Below are positions 1 to 11,500 of a stretch of 64,000 nt of DNA, piece after piece. Under the pieces are notes generated by a model that had not been told where the DNA came from, did not search any database, and was given only the letters and a program-made list of their open reading frames with translations. The position numbers and the translations under genes are program-made. Within the stretch, counting starts at the first letter, position 1, and each line of letters starts with the position of its first letter. Source of the DNA: Amycolatopsis sp. CA-230715 (GTDB taxonomy: Bacteria; Actinomycetota; Actinomycetes; Mycobacteriales; Pseudonocardiaceae); assembly GCF_018736145.1 (NCBI RefSeq), contig NZ_CP059997.1:2107501-2171500 (forward strand). The letters are read 5' to 3'.

Positions 1-1033
1 CAATATTCGACTTCACCGACCCCAACCACAACGGCACGTCCCGATCCTGCCCATACGTCGCCAGCAACGCCTGTGCCTCGATCGGATCACCAAGCGTGGT
101 ACCCGTGCCATGTGCTTCCACCGCGTCCACGTCGGACGGTTCCAGACGCGCATTGGCAAGGGCCTGGCGAATCACCCGCTGCTGCGACGGACCATTCGGC
201 GCCGTCAACCCATTCGACGCACCATCCTGATTCACCGCCGAACCCCGCACCACCGCCAACACCGGATGCCCATTCCGCTCAGCATCCGACAACCGCTCCA
301 CCAGCAACAACCCCACACCCTCACCCCACCCCGTACCATCCGCCGACTCCGCGAACGCCTTACACCGACCATCCACCGACAACCCACGCTGCCGCGAAAA
401 CTCCGTAAACGTCCCCGGCGTCGCCATCACCGTCGCCCCACCAGCCAACGCCAACCCACACTCACCCGACCGCAACGCCTGCATCGCCCAATGCAACGCC
501 ACCAACGACGACGAACACGCCGTATCCACCGTCACCGCCGGACCCTCAAGCCCCAACACATACGACACCCGACCCGACACCACACTCGCCGCATTACCCG
601 TACTCGCATGGCCTTCCACGCCTTCGGGGTTCAACGCGACGTTCGTGGCGTAGTCCTGGCCGTTGGTTCCGGCGAACACACCGGTCTGCGACCCGCGCAG
701 CGAGGTCGGGTCGATTCCCGCACGCTCAAAGGCTTCCCACGCGGTCTCCAACAACAACCGCTGCTGCGGATCCATCGCCAGCGCCTCACGCGGCGAAATC
801 CCGAAGAACACCGGGTCGAAACCCGAAGCCTCGTGCAGGAAACCGCCCTCGCGCACGTACGAAGTGCCCGTGCCGTCCGGGTCCGGGTTGTACAGGGTTT
901 CCAGGTCCCACCCGCGGTCGAGCGGGAAGTCGGACAGGGCGTCGGTGCCGGAGACGATCAGGTCCCAGAACTGCTCCGGAGTGGACACCCCGCCAGGGAA
1001 CCGGCAACTCATCCCGATGATCGCGATCGGCTC
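1..1033 (-). other. PKS module D2: partial KS
   Basis: This ketosynthase begins at EPIAIIGMSC, has Cys at 515-517 (VDTACSSS) and the EAHGTGT His site near positions 95-115, and is cut at the left edge within GSVKSNI. Its AT and reductive domains lie outside. Its DNA from about 1 to 620 uses many T-ending codons compared with the preceding ACP. Confidence 0.93.
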
Positions 1034-4000
1034 ATCGGCCGCAGCCACCCCACCGACCGGGGCCGCCACCGCGGCCCCCGCGCCGGAGATCTCCCCCATC
1101 AGGAAGCGCGCGAGCGCGACCGGCGTCGGGTAGTCGAACACCAGCGTCGCGGGCAACGGCACCTCGACCGCCGCACCGAGCTGATTGCGGAACTCCAACG
1201 CCGTCAACGAATCGAACCCCAGGTCGCGGAACGCCCGATCCGGGTCGACCGCCTCCGCACCGGCATATCCCAGCACCGCCGCCGCGTACGACCGGACCAC
1301 GTCCAGCACCGCTTCGAGACGCTCGCTCTCGGGCAGCCCGGCGAGCTGGTTCGCGATGGCGGTGGTGGTTTCGGTGGCAGGCATGCGGACTTCGACCAGG
1401 TCGCTGAGCAGGAGGCCGGGTCGGCCGGGCGCGAAGCGGTCCCAGTCGACGTCGAGCACGGTCAGCGTGGTGTCGATGCCGACGGCGTGCGCGAGCACCG
1501 CCATCCCGGTTTCCGGTTCGATCAGGCCCAGACCACCTCGGCGGGCGCGGCTGCCCGCTTCGTCCGCGGCGGCCATGCCGCCCCCGGCCCAGGGACCCCA
1601 GGCGATCGACGTCGCGGGCAACCCGTCGGCACGCCGCTGCTCGGCAAGTGCGTCCAGGAAGGCGTTCGCTGCGGCGTAACTGGCCTGCCCGGCACCGCCC
1701 AGCACCCCGGCCACCGAGGAGAACAAGACGAACGCGTCCAGCTCGCCAGCCAGCTCGTGCAGGTTGCGGGCCGCGTCGACCTTCGGGGCCAGCACACCGG
1801 CCACCCGGTCCGGGGTCAGCGAATCCACCACGCCGTCATCGACGATCCCCGCGGTGTGCACCACCGCGTTCACCGGAACCTGCTCCAGCAACGCCACCAC
1901 CGCGTCCCGATCCGCCACATCGCACGCCGCGATCGTCACCCGCGCACCCGCCGCCACCAGCTCGGCCTCCAACGCCTCGGCGCCTTCGGCTTCCCGGCCC
2001 CGACGCGAGGTCAGCACCACGTGCTCAGCACCATTCGCCACCACCCACCGGGCCACCCGAGCACCCAGCGCGCCGGTACCCCCGGTGATCAGGACCGTGC
2101 CCTGCGGCGTCCAGGTCGCCTCGGTCGTAGCGGGGGCGTGGATCAGGCGGCGGGCGAGCACGCCCGCGTTCCGAATCGCGACCTCGACCTCGGTGCCGGT
2201 CAGTGCCCCGGTCAACTGGCCGACAACACGATCGTCGAGGATTTCGGGCAGGTCGATCAGGCCAGCCCACCGCTGCGGGTACTCCAGCGCGATCGAACGC
2301 CCGGCGCCCCACACCATCGCGGCCTCGGAATCGGTCACGCGATCACCCGCATCCACCGCACCCCGGGTAACAGCCCACACCCGGCCCGCCACACCGGCGT
2401 CCTCCAGCGCCTGCACCAGCGCGAGAACTCCGAACAGGCCCACCCCGGACACGACACCGGCGAATCCGCCCTCCGGCGCGGATTCGCGGATCCGCTCGGC
2501 GAGCAGCGCGCGGTCGATGTCCTCCGGCACCCGCAGCACGACCAGCTCGCCGGTCCGCGACTCCAGGGCCTCGGGCAGAGCAGTCTCGTCCTCGGGCACG
2601 ACCAACAGCCACCGGCCATCCAGAGCCTTGGACTCCACCGTCACCGGCGTCCACGACACCTGATACCGCACACCGTCCACAACAGACCGCTCACGACGCA
2701 CCCGCCGCCACGACGACAACGCGGGCACCACCACCGCCAACGACCCATCATCGACCTTGAGCACCTCAGCCAGCTCATCGACGGCCCCGCGCTCCACCGC
2801 GTCCCAGAACCGCGCGTCCGCGACATCACGTTCCAGCGCGGCCAAGTCCACCGCGGCCGATTCCAGCCAGTACCGCTCCCGCTGGAAGGCGTAAGTGGGG
2901 AGCTCCACGGTTCGGGCACCGGTACCCGCGAAGAACGACTCCCAATCAAGAGAAACACCGGCGACGTGCAAACGACCCACGGCCGTAGTGAGCGAGGTGA
3001 CCTCGTCCCGATCACGACGCAGGACAGGCACCACGACAGCGTCCGAAACGGACTCGGCGGCCATCCCGGACAAGACACCATCCGGACCCAGCTCCAGGAA
3101 CGTGGTCACACCCTGCTCGGCCAGGAACCGCACACCATCGGCGAACCGCACCGCCTCACGAACATGCCGCACCCAGTACTCCGGATCCGTCACCTCCGCC
3201 AGCGCACCGGTCACATTGGACACCACCGGGATTCGCGGCGCCTCGAACGACAAACCCTCCGCAACAGCACGGAACTCCGCCAGCATCGGCTCCATCCGCG
3301 GCGAATGAAACGCATGCGACACGGTGAGCCGCTTCGTCTTCCACTCCCACGAAGACTCGAACCCGGCAATCACATCCTCATCGCCCGCAACCACCACCGA
3401 CCGCGGGCCATTGACCGCCGCGATCGAAACCTTGTCCTCAAGCCCCTCCAGCAGAGGCTTGACCTCATCCTCGGTCGCCTGCACCGAAAGCATCGCCCCA
3501 CCCGTCGGCAGAGCCTGCATCAACCTGCCCCGCGCCGCCACCAACGCGGAAGCGTCCTCAAGCGACAGAACCCCAGCCACATGCGCCGCAGTCAGCTCAC
3601 CAATCGAATGCCCCGTCACGAAATCCGGACGCACACCCCACGACTCCACCAGCCGGTACAACGCCACTTCCAGCGCGAACAGAGAAGCCTGCGTGTACTG
3701 CGTCTGGTTCAACTGCTCGCCATCCTCGGCGAACATCAACTCCTTCACCGGACGATCCAGGGACCTGTCCAGTTCCGCACACACCGCGTCCAACGCGGAA
3801 GCGAAAACGGGGAACTCCCCATATAGCTCCCGGCCCATCCCCGCACGCTGCGAACCCTGACCAGAGAACAACACCGCGGACTTCACGCGGTCGGCGAGCG
3901 CGACCCCGTCGAGCACCGCGGCGGAGGGGCGGCCCTCGGCGAGCGCGGTCAGCCCGTCGCGCAGGTCGGCGGCCGTCTCCCCCACCACCACCGCGCGGTG

Positions 4001-5557
4001 GTCGAGCTTCGCGCGCGAGGTCAGCAGCGAGTACGCGACGTCGAGCAGCGTCTCGTCGTCCACAACGGACTTGATGCGGGCGGCCTGCGCGCGCAGGGCC
4101 TCCTTGCCCCGTGCCGAGATCGCCAGCGGCAGCACCGGCGGCGCCGACCGGCTGACCTCGACCGGTTCCGCCTCGTCGACGGGGGCCTGTTCGAGGATCA
4201 CGTGCGCGTTGGTCCCGCTGATCCCGAACGAGGAAACGCCGGCGCGCAGCGGCGCGTCCGCCTTCTCCCACGGGAGGTTCTCGGTGAGCAGCGACACCGC
4301 GCCCGCAGACCAGTCCACATGGGACGTGGGCTCGTCCACGTGCAACGTGCGAGGCAGCACGCCGTGCCGCATCGCCATGACCATCTTGATCACGCCCGCG
4401 ACACCCGCCGCGGCTTGGGTGTGTCCGATGTTCGACTTGATCGAGCCGAGCAGCAGCGGGTGGTCGCGGTCCTGGCCGTAGGTTTCCAGGAGCGCCTGCG
4501 CCTCGATCGGATCGCCGAGGGTGGTGCCGGTGCCGTGCGCTTCGATCGCGTCGATGTCGTCGGGTGACAGCCGCGCGTCGGCGAGTGCCTGGCCGATGAC
4601 CCGCCGCTGCGACGGCCCGTTCGGTGCGGTCAGCCCGTTCGACGCGCCGTCCTGGTTCACCGCGGAACCGCGCAGGACGGCGAGCACCGGGTGGCCGTTC
4701 TTCCGCGCGTCGGAAAGCTTTTCGACCAGCAGCAGGCCGACGCCCTCCGACCAGCTGGTGCCGTCGGCGGCCTCGGCGAACGCCTTGCAGCGCCCGTCCG
4801 GCGCGAGCCCGCGCTGACGGCTGAAGTCGACGAACGTACCGGGGGTGCCCATCACGGTCACCCCGCCGGCGAGCGCCATGGTGCATTCGCCGGAGCGCAG
4901 CGCCTTGGCCGCGAGGTGCAGCGCCACGAGCGAGGACGAGCAGGCGGTGTCGACCGTGACCGCGGGCCCTTCGAGACCGAACACATAGGACACCCGGCCG
5001 GAGGCGACGCTGCCGGAGGTGCCGGTGCCGAGGTAGCCCTCGACGCCCTCGGGCAAGGAGAACAGACCGGTGGCGTAATCGTGGTAAATGACCCCGGCGA
5101 ACACGCCGGTCCTGCTGCCGCGCACCGATTCCGGCGCGATCCCCGCGCGCTCGAACGCCTCCCACGACGCCTCCAGCAGCAACCGCTGCTGCGGGTCCAT
5201 CGCGAGAGCCTCACGCGGCGAAATCCCGAACAGCCCGGCGTCGAACTCGCCTGCCTCGTGCAGGAAACCGCCCTCGCTGGCGTAGGTGGTGCCCTGCTCG
5301 CCGGGGTCCTCGCTCACCAGGCCGTCGACGTCCCAGCCCCGGTTCGTCGGGAACCCGGAGATCCCCTCTCCACCGGAGGAAACCAGCTCCCAGAGGTCCT
5401 CCGGCGAGGCGACACCGCCGGGGAGGCGGCAGCTCATCCCGACGATCGCGATCGGCTCCTGCTCCTGTTCCTCCAGTTCGCGGAGGCGGCGACGGGTCGC
5501 GTGCAGGTCGGTCGTCACCTGCTTGAGGAAGTGACGGAGCTTGTCCTCGTTGGCCAT
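1..5557 (-). CDS. Type I modular PKS, gene D (one module plus partial second; 3' end outside window)
   Basis: This PKS gene starts at ATG 5557 with GAGGAG 9 nt upstream, 38 bp after gene C's stop. The frame stays open to the left edge (1852 codons visible). I checked frame continuity at the KS, AT, KR and ACP motifs and at the edge, which reads GSVKSNI. Layout: docking coiled coil 1-33 (MANEDKLRHFLKQV); KS from 34 with Cys206; AT Ser651 (GHSIGE) with HAFH at 748-751, hence malonyl-type; KR with nucleotide-binding loop near 1158 and Tyr1294; ACP Ser1450; second KS from 1509 with Cys1681, cut in its C-terminal part. There is no DH or ER in module 1, so it should add an acetate-derived beta-hydroxyl. 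The N-terminus is of the class that fits gene C's C-terminus. The number of further modules is unknown. Confidence 0.96.
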   Translation of the reverse strand, partial: MANEDKLRHFLKQVTTDLHATRRRLRELEEQEQEPIAIVGMSCRLPGGVASPEDLWELVSSGGEGISGFPTNRGWDVDGLVSEDPGEQGTTYASEGGFLHEAGEFDAGLFGISPREALAMDPQQRLLLEASWEAFERAGIAPESVRGSRTGVFAGVIYHDYATGLFSLPEGVEGYLGTGTSGSVASGRVSYVFGLEGPAVTVDTACSSSLVALHLAAKALRSGECTMALAGGVTVMGTPGTFVDFSRQRGLAPDGRCKAFAEAADGTSWSEGVGLLLVEKLSDARKNGHPVLAVLRGSAVNQDGASNGLTAPNGPSQRRVIGQALADARLSPDDIDAIEAHGTGTTLGDPIEAQALLETYGQDRDHPLLLGSIKSNIGHTQAAAGVAGVIKMVMAMRHGVLPRTLHVDEPTSHVDWSAGAVSLLTENLPWEKADAPLRAGVSSFGISGTNAHVILEQAPVDEAEPVEVSRSAPPVLPLAISARGKEALRAQAARIKSVVDDETLLDVAYSLLTSRAKLDHRAVVVGETAADLRDGLTALAEGRPSAAVLDGVALADRVKSAVLFSGQGSQRAGMGRELYGEFPVFASALDAVCAELDRSLDRPVKELMFAEDGEQLNQTQYTQASLFALEVALYRLVESWGVRPDFVTGHSIGELTAAHVAGVLSLEDASALVAARGRLMQALPTGGAMLSVQATEDEVKPLLEGLEDKVSIAAVNGPRSVVVAGDEDVIAGFESSWEWKTKRLTVSHAFHSPRMEPMLAEFRAVAEGLSFEAPRIPVVSNVTGALAEVTDPEYWVRHVREAVRFADGVRFLAEQGVTTFLELGPDGVLSGMAAESVSDAVVVPVLRRDRDEVTSLTTAVGRLHVAGVSLDWESFFAGTGARTVELPTYAFQRERYWLESAAVDLAALERDVADARFWDAVERGAVDELAEVLKVDDGSLAVVVPALSSWRRVRRERSVVDGVRYQVSWTPVTVESKALDGRWLLVVPEDETALPEALESRTGELVVLRVPEDIDRALLAERIRESAPEGGFAGVVSGVGLFGVLALVQALEDAGVAGRVWAVTRGAVDAGDRVTDSEAAMVWGAGRSIALEYPQRWAGLIDLPEILDDRVVGQLTGALTGTEVEVAIRNAGVLARRLIHAPATTEATWTPQGTVLITGGTGALGARVARWVVANGAEHVVLTSRRGREAEGAEALEAELVAAGARVTIAACDVADRDAVVALLEQVPVNAVVHTAGIVDDGVVDSLTPDRVAGVLAPKVDAARNLHELAGELDAFVLFSSVAGVLGGAGQASYAAANAFLDALAEQRRADGLPATSIAWGPWAGGGMAAADEAGSRARRGGLGLIEPETGMAVLAHAVGIDTTLTVLDVDWDRFAPGRPGLLLSDLVEVRMPATETTTAIANQLAGLPESERLEAVLDVVRSYAAAVLGYAGAEAVDPDRAFRDLGFDSLTALEFRNQLGAAVEVPLPATLVFDYPTPVALARFLMGEISGAGAAVAAPVGGVAAADEPIAIIGMSCRFPGGVSTPEQFWDLIVSGTDALSDFPLDRGWDLETLYNPDPDGTGTSYVREGGFLHEASGFDPVFFGISPREALAMDPQQRLLLETAWEAFERAGIDPTSLRGSQTGVFAGTNGQDYATNVALNPEGVEGHASTGNAASVVSGRVSYVLGLEGPAVTVDTACSSSLVALHWAMQALRSGECGLALAGGATVMATPGTFTEFSRQRGLSVDGRCKAFAESADGTGWGEGVGLLLVERLSDAERNGHPVLAVVRGSAVNQDGASNGLTAPNGPSQQRVIRQALANARLEPSDVDAVEAHGTGTTLGDPIEAQALLATYGQDRDVPLWLGSVKSNI
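1090..5458 (-). other. PKS module D1: KS-AT(malonyl)-KR-ACP
   Basis: KS Cys 4940-4942; AT Ser 3605-3607 (GHSIGE) with HAFH 3305-3316, malonyl-type; KR Tyr 1676-1678 with VDD, Leu at minus 8, Ser at minus 13, B-type; ACP Ser 1208-1210. No DH or ER. Expected unit is an acetate-derived hydroxyl. The KR active loop (SSVAGVLGGAGQASY) differs by one residue from that of C3. Confidence 0.93.
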
Positions 5558-5566
5558 CTAATCCCG

Positions 5567-5572
5567 CTCCTC
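5567..5572 (-). promoter_or_regulatory. Ribosome binding site of gene D
   Basis: GAGGAG lies 9 nt before the ATG at 5557, within the 38-bp gap after gene C. No promoter-like pair is seen in that gap, so D is probably cotranscribed with C. Confidence 0.7.
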
Positions 5573-5595
5573 TTTCACACGAGGGAAAACCCGCA

Positions 5596-8500
5596 TCACG
5601 AAATCCCGAATTCCTTGCCGATGAAGTCGAACATCTCATCGTCCGTCGCCGCGTCGAGCTCGTCCGCCACGGCCTCGCTCTCCTCCGCACTGCCCCACTC
5701 GCTCGCGAGCGCACGCAGCTTGGCCGTGATCCGCGCCCGCAGCACGCCGTCGAGCGAGTCCGCCGACAGCAACGCCTCCAGCCGGTCCAGCTCCGCCAGC
5801 CCCGCGTTCGCCTCGCCCCCCGCCGGCGCGAGCTTCTCGCGCAGGTGGTCGGCGAGCGCGGCGGGTGTCGGGTAGTCGAACACCAGCGTCGCGGGCAGCC
5901 GCAGCCCGGTTGCCGCGTTCACCTGGTTGCGGAACTCCACCGCGGTCAGCGAATCGAAGCCCAGCTCCTGGAACGGCAGCGACGGATCGATCGCCTCGGG
6001 TCCGGCGTGCCCGAGCACCGCGGCCGCGTACGCCCTGACCAGGTCCAGCAACAGCTCGACCTGTTCGTCCGCGATGAGCCCGGCCAGCCGGTCGGCCAGC
6101 GCACCGCCGTCGGGCGCGGACGATCCGGCCGCCGCCCGCCTGCCGGCCCTGACCAGGCCGCGGAACAGCGCGGGCAGGCTCGCCGGATCGGCCGTCTTGA
6201 GCGAATCGGTGTCCAGCCTGGCCGGTACCACCACCGCTTCATCCACTGTGGACGATGCGTCGAACAGCGCGAGCCCCTGCTCCGAAGCGAGCGGGACGAT
6301 ACCGCCCCTGCCCATGCGCTTCAGGTCGGCGTCGGACAGCTCCCCGGTCATCCCGCTGCTCTGCGCCCACATTCCCCACGCGAGCGACTGCCCGGCGAGG
6401 CCTTCGGCGCGGCGCTGCCCGGAAAGGGCGTCCAGGAACGAGTTCGCCGCCGCGTAGTTGCCCTGCCCCGCGCCGCCGAGCACACCGGCGATCGACGAGT
6501 AGAGCGTGAACTGGGCGAGATCGGTGCCCCTGGTCAGCTCGTGCAGGTTGAGTGCCGCGTCGACCTTGGGGCGCAGCACCTTCTCGAGCCGCTCCGGGGT
6601 CAGCGAGGACACGATGCCGTCGTCGAGCACACCCGCGGTGTGCACCACCCCGGTCAGCGGGTGGTCCAGCGCGATACCGTCCAAAACGGACCGCAGCGAC
6701 TCCCGGTCCGCCGCGTCGCAGGCCACGACGGTCACCTCGGCGCCCGTCGCGGACAGCTCGGCCTCCAGCTCGGCGGCGCCCTCGGCGTCCCGGCCCCGCC
6801 GCGACGCCAGCACCAGGTGTTTGACGCCGCGTTCGGTCACCAGGTGCCTCGCCACCAGCGAGCCCAGCGTCCCGGTGGCACCGGTGACCAGCACCGTGCC
6901 GTCCGGGTCGAGCGCGCACGGCATGGTCAGCACGACCTTGCCGACGTGCTTGGCCTGGCTGATGTACCGGAACGCCTCGCCTGCCCTGCGGACGTCCCAG
7001 GTCTTCACCGGAAGTGGTGCCAGCACGCCCTTTTCGAACAGCGCGAGCAGGTCGACGAACATCTTCTCGATCCCGGCCGGGCCGGGGTCGCCGAGGTCGA
7101 AGGACCGGTACGCGACGCCGCCGTGCTCGGCCGCGACCATCGCAGGGTCCCGCGGATCGGCCTTGCCCAGTTCGACGAACGTGCCGCCGTGGCGCATCAG
7201 CCGCAGCGACGCGTCGGTGAAGTCACCGGTCAGCGAGTTGACCACGACGTCGATCCCGGACGGGAACCGCCGTTCGAAGTCGAGGTCGCGCGAGGAGGCG
7301 AGGTGCTCGTCGTCGAGCCCCATCTCCCGCAGCACATCCCATTTTCCGGGGCTCGCGGTGCCGTAGACCTCGGCGCCGAGGTGCTTCGCGAGCTGTACCG
7401 AAGCCATCCCGACGCCGCCGGCCGCGGCGTGCACCAGCACCGACTGGCCCGGCTGCGTGTTCGCCAGTTCGACCAGCCCGTAGTAGGCGGTCAGGAACAC
7501 CGCGGGGGTCGAAGCGGCCTGCTCGAACGACCACCCGTCCGGCACGCGCGCCACCATCCGCGCGTCGGCGACCGCGACCGGGCCGAAGCCGAACTCGACC
7601 ACGCCCATCACGCGGTCGCCCGGTTCGAGCCCTTCGACTCCGGCACCGACTTCGAGCACCACACCGGCCGCTTCGGTGCCCATCACCGCTTCGCCCGGGT
7701 ACATGCCGAGCGTGATCAGCACGTCGCGGAAGTTGACGCCGGTGGCGCGCACCGCGATCCGGATCTGTCCGGCGGGCACCTCCTGGAGCACCTGCGGGCA
7801 CGGGACGAGCGCGAGGTTGTCGATGGTGCCGGGCGTGGTCACGTCCAGCCGCCACGGGCCGTCGGCGGGCGGCACAAGCGAGGAGGTCCCCACTCGCGCG
7901 AACCGCGGCGCGAACACGCTGTCACCGCGCACCGCGAGCTGCGGCTCACCCGTCGCGACGAGATCGGCGACGGCGGGCGCGGTGCCTTCACCGAGATCAG
8001 CGAGGACGATCCTGCCCGGGTTCTCCGCCTGCGCCGATTTCACCAGGCCCCACACCGTCGCACCGGCGAGGTCGGTCACCGGTTCACCGGCGACCGCGAC
8101 CGCACCTCGCGTGCACACCACCAGTTTCGCGTCGGCGAACCGGTCCTCGGCGAGCCAGCGCTGCAGGAGTTCGAGCACGTCCGCGGTCGCCGCGCGCACA
8201 CCGTCGGCGTCTACTGTGGACTTCGGCACGATCGCGACGGCCACGAAATCGGCTTCCGGCATGGCATCCAGGTCCGGGTAGGACTCGGCGCCGATGCCGA
8301 GCGCGTCCTCGCCCAGCACTACGACCGAACCCGAGCCGGTGGCGGGCGCCACCGCGTCCCAGCTCACCTCGTACAGCGAGTCGTGCTGCGCCGACGAGGT
8401 GGGCGCGACGAGCCGTTCGGTCGCGGCGGGCCGCTGCACCAGCGACTCGACGAAGGCGACCGGCGCCCCGTTCGCGTCGGCGGCGAAGATCGTTACGCCG

Positions 8501-11500
8501 CCCGACGGCGCGGCGCTGACCTTCACCCGCAGTGCGGTCGCTTGCTTCGCGTACAGCGTCACGCCGGTCCACGCGAACGGCAGGCCTGGCCCGGAACTGT
8601 CGTTGCCGGTGGCGAGCACCCCGAGGCCGAGCGGGTGCAGTGCCGCGTCGAACAGCGCGGGGTGGATGCCGAACCGGGCCGCGTCGTCGTGGAACTCCTT
8701 CGGCAGCTCGATTTCCGCGAACACCGCGTCCGCCGTCGCCCACACGGTGCGCAGGCCGCTGAACGCCGGGCCGTAGGTGAACCCGGACTCGGCCAGCCCC
8801 GCGTACATGTCGTCGGTGGACACCACGTCGGCACCGGCGGGCGGCCACGCCATGAGGTCCATTGCGGGCTCCGGCACCGTCTCGGTGAGCCCGCCGACGG
8901 CGTTGCGGTTCCACGGACCGTCCGAATCGGACTCCGCGCGCGAGTAGAGCGCGAGCGAACGCCTGCCGTCGTCGGTGGCTTCGCCGAGCACGACGCGGAG
9001 CAGCATCGCGCCCTGCTCCGGCATCACCAGCGGCAGCTCCAGGGTGAGGTCCTCCAGCGCCCCGTAACCGAGTTCGTCACCGGCCCTGATCGCCAGCTCC
9101 ACCAGCGCGGTGCCCGGCACCAGCACGGTGCCGCCGAGCGCGTGCCCGGACAGCCACGGGTGCGTGGTGAGGGAGATCCTCCCGGTGAAGACGCACCCGC
9201 CGCCCTCCGGCAGTTCCACCGCGGCACCCAGCAGCGGGTGCGCCGCCGAAGCGACCCCCGCCGAGGACATGTCGGCACCGCCGACGGTGAAGTCGAGCCA
9301 GAACCGCTCGCGCTGGAACGCGTAGGTCGGCAGCGGAACCGTCCTCGCGCCGGTCCCCGCGAAGTAGGCGGGCCAGTCCACGACGACACCGGACGCGTGC
9401 AACCGTGCGACAGCGGCCACGAGCGCTTCCACTTCACCGCGATCCCTCCGCAGTGCGGTGACGAGGGTGGCGGTTTCGGTGCTCTCGCGCGCCATCCCGG
9501 TCAGCACACCGTCCGGGCCCAGTTCCAGGAACGTCGTCACACCCTGTTCTTCGAGGTGGCGCACACCATCGGCGAACCGCACCGCCTCGCGCACGTGCCG
9601 CACCCAGTACCCGGGCTCGGTGACGTCCGCGACGCCACCGGTCACATTGGACACCACGGGAATCCGCGGCGCCTCGAACGCCAGTCCTTCGACCACGCGG
9701 CGGAACTCGTCGAGCATGGGCTCCATCAGCGGTGAATGGAACGCGTGGCTGACCGCCAGCCGCTTGGTCTTGGCGGTGAGGTTCGATTCGATCTCGGCGA
9801 CCGCCTCGGCCTCACCCGCGATCACGATCGACGTCGGCCCGTTGACCGCCGCGATCGAGACCCTGTCCTGGTGCCCTTCGAGCAGGGGCACGACGTCCTT
9901 TTCGGTGGCCTGCACCGAAAGCATCGCCCCGCCGGACGGCAGCGCCTGCATCAACCTGCCTCGTGCCGCCACCAGCTCCGCGGCGTCCTCAAGGGACAGA
10001 ACCCCCGCGACGTGTGCCGCGGTCACCTCGCCGATCGAATGGCCCGCCACGAAGTCCGGGCGCACACCCCACGATTCGACGAGCCGGTACAACGCCACTT
10101 CCAGCGCGAACAACGCGACCTGGGTGTACTGCGTCTGGCCAAGCGTTTCGGCGTCCTCGCCGAACATGAGGGCTTTGACCGGCCTGTCCACATGCTTGTC
10201 CACATGTGCGCACACCGCGTCGAGCGCGTCGGCGAACGCCGGGAACGCCGCGTACAGCTCCCGGCCCATCCCGGCGCGCTGCGAGCCCTGGCCGGTGAAC
10301 AGCACCGCCGAACGCCCTTCACCGCGGGCGACTCCGGTGACCACGTTGCCGGCCGGGGTCCCGCCTGCCAGCGCGGAAAGCCCGCGCAGCAGTTCGTCGC
10401 GGTCGTTGCCCGTGACGACCGCGCGGTTCTCCAAGGACGCGCGCGTCGTCGCGAGCGAGTACGCCACGTCGAGATCGTTCTCACTGTCCACAGCGGACGC
10501 GAGGATGCTCGCCTGCGCGCGCATCGCGGCCTCGGTCTTGCCGGACAACACCCACGGCACCGGGCCGGCCGCGGCGGGCCTCGCCACCTCGGGCGCGGGT
10601 TCTTCGACGGCCTGTTCCAGGATGGCGTGCGCGTTCGTCCCGCTCACCCCGAACGCCGAGACACCGGCCCGGCGCGGCGCACCGGTCTCCGGCCACGGCG
10701 TGTTCTCCGCGAGCAGGGAGACCGCGCCCGCGGTCCAGTCCACATGGGACGTCGGATCACCGGAGTGCAGGCTCTTCGGCAGCACACCGCGCTGGAGCGT
10801 GAGCACCGCCTTGATCACGCCGGCGACCCCGGCCGCGGCCTGGGTGTGCGCGATGTTGGACTTGACCGAGCCCAGCAGGAGCGGGCGTTCCCGGTCCTGG
10901 CCGTAGGTCGCGAGCAGCGCCTGCGCCTCGATCGGGTCACCGAGCACCGTGCCCGTGCCGTGCGCTTCCACAGCGTCCACATCGGACGGTGCGAGCCGCG
11001 CACTCGCCAGCGCCTGCCGAATCACCCGCTGCTGCGAAGGACCATTCGGCGCCGTCAACCCGTTCGACGCACCATCCTGGTTCACCGCCGAACCCCGCAC
11101 CACCGCAAGCACCTCGTGCCCGTTACGACGCGCGTCCGACAGCCGCTCCACCAAGAGCATGCCGACACCCTCACCCCAGCCCGTACCGTCCGCGGACTCC
11201 GAGAAGGACTTGCACCGCCCGTCACCGGCAAGCCCGCCCTGGCGGTCGAACTCCACGAACGCCGCCGGGGTCGCCATCACCGCGACACCACCGGCCAGGG
11301 CCATCGTGCACTCGCCCTGGCGCAGTGCCTGGCACGCCAGGTGCAGCGCGACCAGCGACGAGGAGCACGCGGTGTCGACGGTGACCGCCGGGCCTTCGAG
11401 CCCGAGCGCGTACGAGACCCGTCCGGAGACCACGCTGCCGGCGGTCCCGGTGAGCAGGTAGCCCTCGACGCCTTCGGGCACTGACGCGAGCCCGGTGCCG

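Noticed and set aside
110..3826. Long plus-strand open frames, e.g. 110-3826, 5845-9735 and 58715-62440
   Set aside because: They are mirror frames of GC-rich PKS coding DNA on the minus strand. Their translations are Arg/His/Pro-rich and lack any domain motif, while the minus strand carries continuous PKS motifs over the same bases.
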